In this document: positions 46,641-55,662 of the stretch, piece by piece
How the letters are laid out: every line of letters begins with the position of its first letter
Numbering within the stretch: the first letter of the stretch is position 1
DNA from: Rhodoferax sp. BLA1
GTDB taxonomy: Bacteria > Pseudomonadota > Gammaproteobacteria > Burkholderiales > Burkholderiaceae_C
Direction: 5' to 3'
NCBI RefSeq assembly: GCF_013416775.1
Contig: NZ_SZVI01000013.1
Span: forward strand, 124,001-188,000
Length of the DNA: 64,000 nucleotides
The notes under the pieces: model-generated
What the model was told of the DNA's origin: nothing
What the model saw: only the letters and a program-made list of their open reading frames with translations
Databases searched by the model: none
Position numbers and translations under genes: made by a program

Positions 46641-47501
46641 CTACTGACCCTGCAGGGCCACCAGCTCAGCCCGCGTGGCGGCGGCAATTTCGCGTTCACG
46701 TTTGCGCGTCTGGCGCGCCACCCAGACACTGTAGGCGATCACCACCACCGTCACCGACACAATCAGCAAGGTGGCTGCTGCGTAAATGGTCGGGTTGATG
46801 CCGCGCCGGGCGTAGCCAAAAATCACCTGCGGCAAGGTGTTGACCCCCGGGCCGGACAAGAACTCTGAAATCACCACATCGTCAAACGACAAGGTAAAGG
46901 CCAGCAGGAACGCAGCCAAAATGGCCTGCAGGATGTTGGGCATGGTGACCAGAAAAAACACCTGGAACGGCTTGGCACCCAGGTCCATGGCGGCCTCTTC
47001 AATCGAGCGGTTCATCTCGAGCAGGCGCGACTGGATCACCACCATGCCATAGGCCATGCCCAGCAGCGTGTGGCCCAGCACAATCGTCAACATGCCACGC
47101 TGTGGCCAGCCAAAGGCGTTCTGGATGCCTACCATCAGCAGCAACAAGGACAGGCCAATCACCACCTCGGGCATCACCAACGGCGCATTCACCATGCCGG
47201 AAAACAGGGTGCGACCCCGGAAACGGCGGTAACGCACCAGCACAAAAGCGGCAAAAGTGGCCATCACCGCAGATGCCAGCCCGGAGGCGGTCGCCACCTG
47301 AACCGACAACCAGAAGCCTTCCACAATCTTGGTGTCTTCGGTCAGCGCCTGGTACCAGCGCAGCGAGAAACCTGTGAAATTGGCGTCCTGGCGGGTGCTG
47401 TTGAAGGAAAACACCACCATGAACATCAAGGGCAGGTACAAAAACAGGAAGACCAGCGCCATCCAAAACTTGCCGATGTACTTTGCAAGAAACTGATTCA
47501 T
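46641..47501 (-). CDS. potI: Polyamine ABC transporter permease PotI
   Basis: A 286-residue permease with six hydrophobic segments starting WMALVFLFLYLPLMFMVVFS. The binding-protein-dependent EAA loop reads RSIEEAAMDLGAKPFQVFFL followed by VTMPNILQAILAAF. FSFNSTRQDANFTGFSLRWY is typical of PotC/PotI. It forms the inner-membrane channel with PotH. I use the ATG at 47501. An unusual 232-bp gap with a hairpin element separates it from potH, which in most bacteria is directly adjacent. Confidence 0.93.
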   Translation of the reverse strand: MNQFLAKYIGKFWMALVFLFLYLPLMFMVVFSFNSTRQDANFTGFSLRWYQALTEDTKIVEGFWLSVQVATASGLASAVMATFAAFVLVRYRRFRGRTLFSGMVNAPLVMPEVVIGLSLLLLMVGIQNAFGWPQRGMLTIVLGHTLLGMAYGMVVIQSRLLEMNRSIEEAAMDLGAKPFQVFFLVTMPNILQAILAAFLLAFTLSFDDVVISEFLSGPGVNTLPQVIFGYARRGINPTIYAAATLLIVSVTVVVIAYSVWVARQTRKREREIAAATRAELVALQGQ

Positions 47502-47606
47502 TTGGAAGCCCTCAAAATGGCAACTGCATCCATGCACTGACGACCATAGCCCCCTGCCATCCCATTCGAGAAACAGGCATCAGCAGCGACTAGCGGCGTG
47601 TGTTGG

Positions 47607-47680
47607 GTGCCTGACGTAGCGAAATAAAGGAGGAGGCTTGGGGGAACCCCAAGCCGGGGGACATTCGCGGAGTTAGGCAC
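47607..47680. repeat. Nested-hairpin element between potH and potI
   Basis: Outer arms GTGCCT (47607-47612) / AGGCAC (47675-47680), then GCGAA / TTCGC, and a central 9-bp perfect stem GGCTTGGGG (47635-47643) / CCCCAAGCC (47647-47655) with a GAA loop. There is no T run. The symmetry suggests a REP-like mobile unit or a structured RNA segment. Confidence 0.65.
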
Positions 47681-47733
47681 ACAGCGCACGTAGCGGGTTA
47701 AAACTGAAGAGACAAAACGGCTCAGGAAGGGTG

Positions 47734-48636
47734 TCACTTCTCGTCCCCGGTGTAGTGGTAATAGATGGCCAAGGGAATCACGATCAGGCCAATCATCACC
47801 ACCGCCAGCGCCGAGGCGCGGGGCCAGTTGTTGCTGGTGAACATCTCGTCCCACACCACCCGGCCAATCATGATGTTCTCCGGCCCACCCAGCAGCGACG
47901 GGATCACAAACTCACCCACACAAGGAATAAACACCAGCATGAACCCGGCAATGATGCCCGCCTTGGAGAGCGGCACGGTCACCAGCCAGAAGGCCTTGAA
48001 AGGCGACGCCCCCAGATCGTGGGCAGCCTCCAGCAGCCGGAAGTCCATCTTCACCAGGTTGGCATACAGCGGCAGCACCATGAATGGCAGGTAGACATAG
48101 GTCATGCCGACCAGCATCGAGACATTGGTGTAGAGCATCTGGATCGGCTCGGAGATGATCCCCAACGCCATCAGCAGTTGGTTGAGCACACCCTGGTCCG
48201 CCAAAATCCCTTTCCAGGCGTAAACCCGCAACAAAAACGAGGTCCAGAACGGCAGCATCACCATCATCAGCAAGGCCGGGCGCAGCTTGGCGTCTGATCT
48301 GGCGATGAAATAGGAAAACGGGTAACCAATCACCAGGCACAACACGGCCGTACACAAGGCATACCAGATCGAGCGCAGATAGGCCTCGATATAAATCGTC
48401 TGGAACACCTGCCCACCGTCAGCCGAGCGAAAAATCGACCAATAGTTCTCATATTTGAGATGCAGCAGACCAGATTCCTGGTCCCAGATCGGTTTGAACG
48501 GCGAGATGTCGTTGCCCATGTCCACAAAACTGATGTAGAGCAGGATCAGGAACGGCAGCATAAAAAACACCAGCAGCCAGACATAGGGCACGCTGATGAC
48601 AAAACGGCGGCCGGGCATCGGAATCGTGAGAGCCAT
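47734..48636 (-). CDS. potH: Polyamine ABC transporter permease PotH
   Basis: A 300-residue permease with six transmembrane segments, beginning FVISVPYVWLLVFFMLPFLI. The EAA motif reads LLEAAHDLGASPFKAFWLVT. The periplasmic-side segment after TM1 (ISPFKPIWDQESGLLHLKYE) matches the PotB/PotH group. It pairs with PotI in the inner membrane and contacts PotG. The gene is 12 bp downstream of potG. Confidence 0.93.
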   Translation of the reverse strand: MALTIPMPGRRFVISVPYVWLLVFFMLPFLILLYISFVDMGNDISPFKPIWDQESGLLHLKYENYWSIFRSADGGQVFQTIYIEAYLRSIWYALCTAVLCLVIGYPFSYFIARSDAKLRPALLMMVMLPFWTSFLLRVYAWKGILADQGVLNQLLMALGIISEPIQMLYTNVSMLVGMTYVYLPFMVLPLYANLVKMDFRLLEAAHDLGASPFKAFWLVTVPLSKAGIIAGFMLVFIPCVGEFVIPSLLGGPENIMIGRVVWDEMFTSNNWPRASALAVVMIGLIVIPLAIYYHYTGDEK

Positions 48637-48648
48637 GACAACCTCCCT

Positions 48649-49752
48649 TCAGTTGCGCAAGATCAGGGCGTCGGTGTCATCCCACCAGAAAAACACATCG
48701 TCTTCCCAGGTGATGTCCAGCAGCTCCAGGTGGGAGCCATTGGGCTCGGTGATCTTGATCTTGTGCCCCTGGGGCGTGACCACGATGTAGGTGTTGTAGG
48801 CACCAAAATAGGCAATTTCCTTGACCCGCCCCCGAAACAGGTTACGGCTCAGCCCCGCAGGCGCTTGTTTGCCAATGCTGACCTTCTCGGGCCGCACCGC
48901 CACCGCCACCGGCATGCCCACGGTGCCGCTGATGCTGTGACCCACGTGGATTTCACCAATGGGGGTTTCGGCCGCGCAGTGGTCGGTCTCATCCACACTG
49001 AGCTTGCCGTCCAGCAGGTTCACGCTGCCGATGAAGTCCGCCACAAAACGGTTGCGCGGGTACTCGTAAATCTCCTGCGGTGAGCCGACCTGCAGCACCC
49101 GGCCTTTGCTCATGACAGCAATTCGGCCGGCCATGGTCATCGCCTCTTCCTGGTCGTGGGTCACCATGACACAGGTCACACCGACCTTCTCGATGATGTT
49201 GACCAATTCAAACTGGGTCTGTTCGCGCAGTTTCTTGTCTAAGGCACCCAGTGGTTCGTCGAGCAGCAAGACCTTGGGCTTTTTGGCCAGGCTGCGTGCC
49301 AGCGCCACCCGCTGCTGCTGCCCGCCCGAGAGCTGGTGTGGCTTGCGCTTGGCATAGGGCGCGAGCTGCACCAGGTCCAGCATTTCACCCACACGTTGTT
49401 TGATGTCCTCTTTGGCCAGGCCCTCGCGTTTGAGGCCAAACGCGATGTTTTCCCAGATGTCCAGATGCGGAAACAGCGCATACGACTGGAACATCATGTT
49501 GAACGGTCGTTCATACGGCGCCAGCGACGCCACATCTTTGCCACCGAGCAGAATCCGGCCGGAGGTGGGTTTCTCAAAACCCGCCAGCATACGCAGCAAG
49601 GTGGACTTGCCGCAGCCCGAGCTGCCCAACAGCGCAAAAATCTCGCCCTGTTTGATGGAGAGGTTGACCTCGTCCACCGCCAGCGCCTCATCAAAACGCT
49701 TGACCAGTTGCTCGGTCACCAGGTAATTGTCTTTGGACCCGCCAGTTGCCAT
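48649..49752 (-). CDS. potG: Polyamine ABC transporter ATPase PotG
   Basis: A 367-residue ATPase with Walker A (GSSGCGKST), signature LSGGQQQR, Walker B (VLLLDEPLGALD) and switch His (VTHDQEEAMTMAG). The C-terminal TOBE domain (about 280-360) fits the PotA/PotG subfamily, as does FALLGSSGCGKSTLLRMLAG and FVADFIGSVNLL. It powers putrescine or spermidine import. It lies about 97 bp after potF with a weak partial repeat between, and 12 bp before potH. Confidence 0.95.
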   Translation of the reverse strand: MATGGSKDNYLVTEQLVKRFDEALAVDEVNLSIKQGEIFALLGSSGCGKSTLLRMLAGFEKPTSGRILLGGKDVASLAPYERPFNMMFQSYALFPHLDIWENIAFGLKREGLAKEDIKQRVGEMLDLVQLAPYAKRKPHQLSGGQQQRVALARSLAKKPKVLLLDEPLGALDKKLREQTQFELVNIIEKVGVTCVMVTHDQEEAMTMAGRIAVMSKGRVLQVGSPQEIYEYPRNRFVADFIGSVNLLDGKLSVDETDHCAAETPIGEIHVGHSISGTVGMPVAVAVRPEKVSIGKQAPAGLSRNLFRGRVKEIAYFGAYNTYIVVTPQGHKIKITEPNGSHLELLDITWEDDVFFWWDDTDALILRN

Positions 49753-49849
49753 GTTTAAACCTTTGTGATGCCTGCCTTGCGGCCATTAAAAAGGGCTGCC
49801 TATACCCAACAGTACAAACAGCCCCGAGAGACTCGCAAGAAACAGGTGT

Positions 49850-51010
49850 TTATTTGCCTTTTTTGAAGCTGTTGTACACCGTGGACATGGCTTCGCGGGC
49901 TTCGTTGGTGAAGCTGCTGGGCGGAATCATCTTGGGCATATAGTCAGCCGCCACAAATATCGACGGGTTGCCTGCAATTTCAGGCTTGATTTTGTCTTTG
50001 GCCGCCAAATTGCCACTGTTGTAGGTCATCTCATTGGCCATGGCCGCGCCGTTTTCAGGGCGCAGGAAGAAGTCAATGAAGGCCATCGCGTTCTGGGGAT
50101 GTTTGGCATCTTTGGTGATGGCCATGGTGTCAGCAAACATCAACGCACCCATGCTGGGCAACAAAGCAACAATTTCATCCTTGGAGCCGTTTTCCTTGGC
50201 ACGTGCCGCAGCGATGTTGATGTCACCACCCCAGCCAATCACGACGCAAGCCTTGCCACCGGAGATGTCGTCGATCATGGTCGAGCTGAACAGGCGCACA
50301 TCCTTGCGCACCTTGGCCAGCATCTCGGCGGCCAGCTTGTAGTCAGACGGGTCGTTGGAATACGGGTCTTTGCCAATGTAGTGCAGAGCCACCGGAATGA
50401 TCTCGGTGGGTGAATCCAAGTATGCAATGCCGCAAGACTTGAGCTTGCTGCTGTACTCGGGTTTAAACACCAGGTCCCAGGTGTTTTCAGGCATCGGGGT
50501 CTTGCCCAGGGCTTTTTCCACCTTGGTTTTGTTGATACCCACGGTGGTGAAGCTCCAGGCCCAGGGCACCAGGTGTTTGTTGTCGGGGTCAGCCTTGGTC
50601 AACACCGACATCACAGCCGGGTCCAGGTTGGCCAGATTCGGGATCTTGGCCTTGTCCAGCGGCTGTAACAAACCACCTTCAATTTGGGGTTTGGCAAACA
50701 CCGAGCCAGGCACCACGATGTCGTAACCGGTGTTGCCAGCCACCAGCTTGGCGTGCAAGGCTTCATTGGTCTCAAAGGTGTCGTAGTTGACCTTGATGCC
50801 GGTTTCTTTCTCAAAAGCTGCCAACATACCTTCAGGGATGTAGTCTGGCCAGTTGTAGATGTTGAGCACCTTTTCCTCAGCGGGCTCCGGGGCGGGTGCA
50901 CTGGCCACAGGCGCAGGCGTCGTCACGGGTGCCGGCGGCTCCTCTTTTTTGCCACAAGCGGCCAACACCAGCGCCGACAGCGCGAAGGTCACCAGGTACT
51001 TTTTCATCAT
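49850..51010 (-). CDS. potF: Polyamine-binding lipoprotein PotF/PotD-like
   Basis: A 386-residue extracytoplasmic binding protein. The signal peptide ends with the lipobox LAAC, so it should be a membrane-anchored lipoprotein rather than a soluble protein as in E. coli. A Pro/Ala-rich linker follows (PPAPVTTPAPVASAPAPEPA), then KVLNIYNWPDYIPEGMLAAF, the strongly conserved PotF/PotD start, and NYDTFETNEALHAKLVAGNT. It captures putrescine or spermidine for PotGHI. GGAG eight bases upstream supports ATG 51010. It follows the aminotransferase by 91 bp. Confidence 0.93.
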   Translation of the reverse strand: MMKKYLVTFALSALVLAACGKKEEPPAPVTTPAPVASAPAPEPAEEKVLNIYNWPDYIPEGMLAAFEKETGIKVNYDTFETNEALHAKLVAGNTGYDIVVPGSVFAKPQIEGGLLQPLDKAKIPNLANLDPAVMSVLTKADPDNKHLVPWAWSFTTVGINKTKVEKALGKTPMPENTWDLVFKPEYSSKLKSCGIAYLDSPTEIIPVALHYIGKDPYSNDPSDYKLAAEMLAKVRKDVRLFSSTMIDDISGGKACVVIGWGGDINIAAARAKENGSKDEIVALLPSMGALMFADTMAITKDAKHPQNAMAFIDFFLRPENGAAMANEMTYNSGNLAAKDKIKPEIAGNPSIFVAADYMPKMIPPSSFTNEAREAMSTVYNSFKKGK

Positions 51011-51101
51011 GAACAACACTCCAAAGAGAAGAAGGAAGTTAAGGGAAGCGTGAGTTTATAGCTAGCAAAAAGCACACCAACACCCAATGCACCAAAAACA
51101 C

Positions 51102-52511
51102 TCAAATTAATCCTTTTTGGTGCAAGTCCTGCTGGGTCAGGTCCAGCGCCTGCTGGATCAGGCGCAGCAGTTCGTCGATGTCGGCGTGGGTCATGGTCAA
51201 AGGCGGTGCAATGATCATGCGGTCACCCACGGCACGCATGATCAGCCCGTTGCGGAAACAATGGCCACGGCAAATCATGCCGACCGCGTCATCGGGGTTA
51301 AAACGCGCCTTGGTCTGTTTGTTCTTGACCAGCACCAGGCCGGCCACAAAACCGCAGGTTTCGGCATCTCCCACCAGCAGGTGATCCTTGAGCGCCAGGA
51401 ATCGCTTGGCAAAGTAGTCCCCCATCTCACCACGCACCCGTTGCGGCAGCTGCTCTGCCTCCATGATGTCCAGGTTGGCCAGAGCCACCGCACAAGCCAC
51501 CGGGTGGCCGCTGTAGGTGTAGCCGTGGTTGAACTCACCGCCCTGCTCAATCAGCACCTTGGCCACACGGTTCCCCACCATCACCCCACCCAGCGGGATG
51601 TAACCGCTGGTCACCGCCTTGGCAAAGGTCACCAGATCAGGCTTGTAGCCAAAACGCTCGTAGGCAAACCAGTGACCCAAACGGCCAAAGGCGCAGATCA
51701 CCTCGTCGCTGATCAGCAAGATGCCGTATTTGTCGACGATGCGCTGGATTTCGGGCCAATAGGTGGCAGGCGGGATGATCACCCCACCGGCGCCCTGGAT
51801 CGGCTCGGCAATAAAAGCCGCCACCTTGTCGGGGCCCACTTCCAGAATCTTGTCTTCAAGCCAACCCGCAGCCCGCACACCAAACGCGTCAGCACTTTCA
51901 CCAGGCTGGCCGTCTTCAAAAAAGTAAGGCTGACCAATGTGGGTGATGTTCGGGATCGGCAAGTCACCCTGCGCGTGCATGCCACTCATGCCACCGAGTG
52001 AAGCCCCGGCCATGGTGCTGCCGTGGTAGGCGTTGTGGCGGCTGATGATGACCTTGCGCTGCGGCTGATCCAACAAATCCCAATAACGGCGCACCATGCG
52101 CACATTGGAGTCATTGCTCTCAGAGCCGCTGCTTGAGAAAAACACATGTTCAAAACTGCGGTCGCCCACCTTGGGCGCCAGCGCGGCGAGCCGGGTGGCG
52201 AGCTTGACCGCCGGCACATTGGTGGTTTGGAAAAAGCTGTTGTAAAACGGCAGGGTCATCATCTGCTCATAAGCGGCCTCGGCCAGTGCCTTGCGGCCAT
52301 AACCGACGTTGACACACCACAGACCACTCATGGCATCCAGCAGTTTCTCACCTTCGGAATCCCAGATGTAAATGCCGTCGCTGCGGGTGATCACACGCGC
52401 ACCACGGGTGGCCAGATCACCATGGTCGGTGAACGGGTGGATGAAGTGGGCGCTGTCGAGCGCCTGGATCTCGCGGGTGCCCAACTGCTCAGCGGTGTGG
52501 CTTGTGTTCAT
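51102..52511 (-). CDS. Class III omega-aminotransferase, SpuC-like (putrescine/polyamine:pyruvate)
   Basis: A 469-residue PLP enzyme of subgroup III. Signatures are GSESNDSNVRMVRRYW, HNAYHGSTMAGASLGGMSGM, the LISDEVICAFGRLGHWFAYE region with the PLP Asp and VTFAKAVTSGYIPLGGVMVG with the Schiff-base Lys. The start HFIHPFTDHGDLATRGARVI is shared with SpuC-type putrescine-pyruvate transaminases. It would convert putrescine or cadaverine to the amino-aldehyde, bypassing gamma-glutamylation. It sits between puuA and potF. Confidence 0.9.
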   Translation of the reverse strand: MNTSHTAEQLGTREIQALDSAHFIHPFTDHGDLATRGARVITRSDGIYIWDSEGEKLLDAMSGLWCVNVGYGRKALAEAAYEQMMTLPFYNSFFQTTNVPAVKLATRLAALAPKVGDRSFEHVFFSSSGSESNDSNVRMVRRYWDLLDQPQRKVIISRHNAYHGSTMAGASLGGMSGMHAQGDLPIPNITHIGQPYFFEDGQPGESADAFGVRAAGWLEDKILEVGPDKVAAFIAEPIQGAGGVIIPPATYWPEIQRIVDKYGILLISDEVICAFGRLGHWFAYERFGYKPDLVTFAKAVTSGYIPLGGVMVGNRVAKVLIEQGGEFNHGYTYSGHPVACAVALANLDIMEAEQLPQRVRGEMGDYFAKRFLALKDHLLVGDAETCGFVAGLVLVKNKQTKARFNPDDAVGMICRGHCFRNGLIMRAVGDRMIIAPPLTMTHADIDELLRLIQQALDLTQQDLHQKGLI

Positions 52512-52535
52512 GGTTCACATCCTTATGAAAAAATG

Positions 52536-52583
52536 GGTTCTAGCCCTTTTATATCAAGGGCATACAGCTATACATGCAATAGC
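52536..52583. repeat. Dispersed repeat, copy 8, forming the 3-prime end of puuA
   Basis: CTAGCCCTTTTATATCAAGG, then GCATACAGCTATACATGCAA and TAGC. The puuA stop TAG (52568-52570) is part of the AGCTAT arm, so the last codons of puuA lie in the repeat. Confidence 0.75.
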
Positions 52584-53935
52584 AAATGTTCACGCTCCCA
52601 GGGTGAGATCACTTTCATGAACTCCTCAAACTCCAACTCTTTGATCTCGGAGTAGACGGTGATGAACTCCTTGCCCAGCACCTCGTGCAGGTCGGACTCG
52701 CGGCGCAACCAGTCCAACGCTTCGCCCAAACTGCGCGGCAAGGCATAGGGTGACAAATAGGCGTCACCTCTCATCTCAGCCTTGGGTTTGATCTTGTTCT
52801 TGAGGCCCAGGTAACCGCAGGCCAGGGTCATCGCCAGCGCCACATAGGGATTGGCGTCGGCACCAATCACCCGGTTTTCAACGCGACGCGCGGCGGGCGA
52901 CGAGATCGGGGAGCGGATACCCACGGTGCGGTTGTCATACCCCCACTCGATGTTGATCGGAGCCGCAGTGTTGCGCGACAGGCGGCGGTAGCTGTTGACA
53001 TACGGTGCCACCAACACCATCGCCGCCGGGATGTAGCGCTGCAGCCCGCCGATGTAATGCATGAAGGCCTCCGACGGTGTGCCGTCGGGATTGCTGAAGA
53101 TGTTTTTACCAGTGTCCTTGTTCAGAATGCTCTGGTGCACATGCATCGCGCTGCCGGGCTCACCGGCAATCGGCTTGGCCATGAAGGTGGCGTACATGTC
53201 ATGGCGCAGGGCCGACTCACGCACCGTGCGTTTGAACAAAAACACCTCGTCGGCCAGGCCCAGCGGCTCGGCATGGAAGAAGTTGATCTCCATCTGGCCC
53301 GCGCCAATTTCGTGGATCAAGGTGTCCACATTGAGCTCCATCTTGTCGGAGTAGTCGTAGATTTCTTCGAACAGAGGGTCGAACTCGTTGACTGCGTCGA
53401 TGCTGTAGGCCTGGCGCGAGGTCTCGGCGCGGCCACTGCGGCCAATCGGCGGGCGCAGCAAGGTGTTGGGGTCGGTGTTGCGGGCGGTCAGGTAGAACTC
53501 GAGTTCGGGCGCCACGATCGGCTGCAGGCCTTCTGCCGCAAACAGATCACACACCCGGCGCAACACGCTGCGTGGCGCAAACGGCACCAGGTTGCCATGG
53601 TTGTCAAAACAGTCGTGGATGACCTGCGCGGTCGGGTCGGTCGCCCAGGGCACGATGCGCACGGTGCTCGGGTCGGGGCGCAGCTGCATGTCTTTGTCGG
53701 TGGGGTCGATCACGTCGTAATACGGGCCGCTCTCAGGGAACTCGCCGGTCACCCCCATCGCCACCACCGACTGCGGCAGGCGCATGCCACGGTCTTCGGT
53801 GAACTTGCCACGCGGCAGGATCTTGCCACGCGCGACACCGGTCAAGTCAGGCACCAGGCATTCCACCTCGGTCACCCGACGTTCGTTCAGCCATTGCTCC
53901 AAATCATTGAAATTCATCGATTTTTTGTCAGTCAT
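52568..53935 (-). CDS. puuA: Glutamate-putrescine ligase
   Basis: A 455-residue glutamine-synthetase-superfamily enzyme of the PuuA group. It begins with VECLVPDLTGVARGKILPRG and has ELEFYLTARNTDPN, IHEIGAGQMEINFFHAEPLG, GSAMHVHQSIL and the arginine-rich NRTVGIRSPISSPAARRVEN. It joins glutamate to putrescine with ATP, the first step of the gamma-glutamylated pathway. It is the promoter-proximal gene of the polyamine cluster, divergent from the MocR regulator across a palindromic operator. The extreme C-terminus is formed by the dispersed repeat. Confidence 0.92.
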   Translation of the reverse strand: MTDKKSMNFNDLEQWLNERRVTEVECLVPDLTGVARGKILPRGKFTEDRGMRLPQSVVAMGVTGEFPESGPYYDVIDPTDKDMQLRPDPSTVRIVPWATDPTAQVIHDCFDNHGNLVPFAPRSVLRRVCDLFAAEGLQPIVAPELEFYLTARNTDPNTLLRPPIGRSGRAETSRQAYSIDAVNEFDPLFEEIYDYSDKMELNVDTLIHEIGAGQMEINFFHAEPLGLADEVFLFKRTVRESALRHDMYATFMAKPIAGEPGSAMHVHQSILNKDTGKNIFSNPDGTPSEAFMHYIGGLQRYIPAAMVLVAPYVNSYRRLSRNTAAPINIEWGYDNRTVGIRSPISSPAARRVENRVIGADANPYVALAMTLACGYLGLKNKIKPKAEMRGDAYLSPYALPRSLGEALDWLRRESDLHEVLGKEFITVYSEIKELEFEEFMKVISPWEREHLLLHV

Positions 53936-54036
53936 GGAACTCTCCTGAATCAGTCTGTACTCGGTTGAACACAGTCTTCTGGCACATTGTGGGGGCTGAA
54001 TTGGCTCAAAATCAGGGCCATTTGATTCAAATCAAA

Positions 54037-54060
54037 GGTACCACTTGCTAAAGTGGTACC
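54037..54060. promoter_or_regulatory. Perfect palindrome in the puuA-mocR divergent promoter
   Basis: Arms GGTACCACTT and AAGTGGTACC separated by GCTA, 10 of 10 pairs matching. It lies 47 bp upstream of the regulator start and about 100 bp upstream of puuA, a good position for an operator acting on both. Confidence 0.8.
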
Positions 54061-54107
54061 CACGACCCCTAACCCACTGTAACCCGGCTTTGACCCGCCA
54101 ACGCCCC

Positions 54108-55583
54108 ATGTTGTCCGAATTCCTGCTGAGCGAACTCAGCCGCCTGAACCCGCAAGACCGGCTGCCATTACACCGGCAGTTGTACGAGGCGCTGCGCCGC
54201 GCCATTCTGGAGAACAAGCTCAGCCCGGAGGAGCGCCTACCCTCCAGCCGCAACCTGGTGCAGGACCTGGGCCTGTCGCGCAACACCGTGGTCGCGGCCC
54301 TGAACCAGCTCACGGTCGAGGGGTATCTGGTCAGCCGCGTGGGCAGTGGCACCTTTGTCAGCGCCAAGGTGCCGCAGCGCCAGCGTCGGCCCCTGCGCCA
54401 GAGCAGCCACCCGGCACAACAGCTGTCACACCGCGGCCAGGCGCTGGGCAAACACTTTTGCGCCAGCGAGCTGGAGATCCAGCCCTTCACCCCGGGCATT
54501 GCCGACTTCAGCGCGTTCCCGGTGGCGCTGTGGCAGCGCCTGCAGAACAAACACTGGCGCATGACCTACCCCGACATGCTGGACTACAGCAGCAGCGGTG
54601 GTTACGCCCCGCTGCGCCGTGCGGTGGCCGACTATCTGCACATGTTTCGCAGTGTGGCGCTCGATCTGGACCAGGTCATCATCACCAGCGGCACCCAGGA
54701 GTCGCTGGAGCTGTGCGCGCAACTGCTGGCTGACCAGGGTGACACCGTCTGGCTGGAAGACCCGGCCTACTGGGGCGCGGGCAAAGCCTTCATGGCCACC
54801 GGGCTCAAAATTCACCCGGTGCCGGTCGACGAACAAGGCATTGCGCCCCAGGCAAGCGACCGCCACGCCCCCCCCAGACTGATGTACGTGACCCCCTCAC
54901 ACCAGTACCCGACCGGTGCGGTGATGTCGCTGGAGCGGCGCCACCAGATCCTGTCGCTGGCCAATGAACACCAGGCCTGGGTGCTGGAGGACGACTACGA
55001 CAGCGAGTTCCGTTTCAGCGGGCCACCTATTGCCTCGCTGGCCGGGCTCGACACCCAGGGCCGGGTGCTGTACCTGGGCTCGTTTTCCAAGGTGCTGTAC
55101 CCGGGCCTCAAGCTGGCGTATGTGGTGGTGCCCAAGGGGCTGGCGGCGGCGTTCAAGGCTGCCCACTACGACCTGAACCGCCCGGGCCAGATGCCGGTGC
55201 AGGCGGCATTGGCCGAGTTCATCGACATGGGCCACTTTGCAGCTTGCCTGCGCAAAGCACGCCAGAGTTACGCCCAGCGCCGCCACTGCCTGCTCGAAGC
55301 CTTGCAGCCCTGCCTGGGCCCCAACGCGCGCATCACCGGAGCCGAACAGGGCTTGCACCTGTGTGTGCGCCTGCCCGACCACCTGGATGACCAGGCGCTG
55401 GCCCGGCAACTTGGCAAGCTCGGTCTGGTGGTGCGACCCCTGTCGGCCTACTGCCTCAAACGCCGCGACCTGCGGGGACTGGTGATTGGTTATGGCTACG
55501 CACCGCTGGCGCAGATCCAACGGTTTGGGCCGGTGCTGGCGCAGGTCGTACAGCATGCTCTGGCCCACCGGCTCACAGCTTGA
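54108..55583 (+). CDS. MocR-family (GntR + aminotransferase fold) transcriptional regulator
   Basis: A 491-residue fusion. Residues about 15-85 form a GntR winged helix (RLPSSRNLVQDLGLSRNTVV, then ALNQLTVEGYLVSRVGSGTF); residues 120-490 are a class I aminotransferase-like domain that binds PLP, with SGTQESLELCAQLLADQGDT and the Lys in YLGSFSKVLYPGLKLAYVVV. MocR proteins such as GabR and PdxR sense PLP adducts of amines or amino acids. Divergence from puuA indicates control of the polyamine genes. The ATG at 54108 fits the domain start; one at 54045 would place translation over the operator. Confidence 0.9.
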   Translation: MLSEFLLSELSRLNPQDRLPLHRQLYEALRRAILENKLSPEERLPSSRNLVQDLGLSRNTVVAALNQLTVEGYLVSRVGSGTFVSAKVPQRQRRPLRQSSHPAQQLSHRGQALGKHFCASELEIQPFTPGIADFSAFPVALWQRLQNKHWRMTYPDMLDYSSSGGYAPLRRAVADYLHMFRSVALDLDQVIITSGTQESLELCAQLLADQGDTVWLEDPAYWGAGKAFMATGLKIHPVPVDEQGIAPQASDRHAPPRLMYVTPSHQYPTGAVMSLERRHQILSLANEHQAWVLEDDYDSEFRFSGPPIASLAGLDTQGRVLYLGSFSKVLYPGLKLAYVVVPKGLAAAFKAAHYDLNRPGQMPVQAALAEFIDMGHFAACLRKARQSYAQRRHCLLEALQPCLGPNARITGAEQGLHLCVRLPDHLDDQALARQLGKLGLVVRPLSAYCLKRRDLRGLVIGYGYAPLAQIQRFGPVLAQVVQHALAHRLTA

Positions 55584-55610
55584 GTGCCTGCGCTGCCTGT
55601 AAGATCACTT

Positions 55611-55660
55611 TATTTTTGATAGCTATCAGCCCTTATCAAACAAAGGCCAGAGCACAAAAA
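55611..55660. repeat. Dispersed repeat, copy 9, between convergent mocR and the oxidase
   Basis: TATTTTTGATAGCTATCAGC, CCTTATCAAACAAAGGCCAG and AGCACAAAAA. This is the most complete copy, with the palindrome GATAGCTATC, and may act as terminator for both convergent genes. Confidence 0.8.
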
Positions 55661-55662
55661 CA

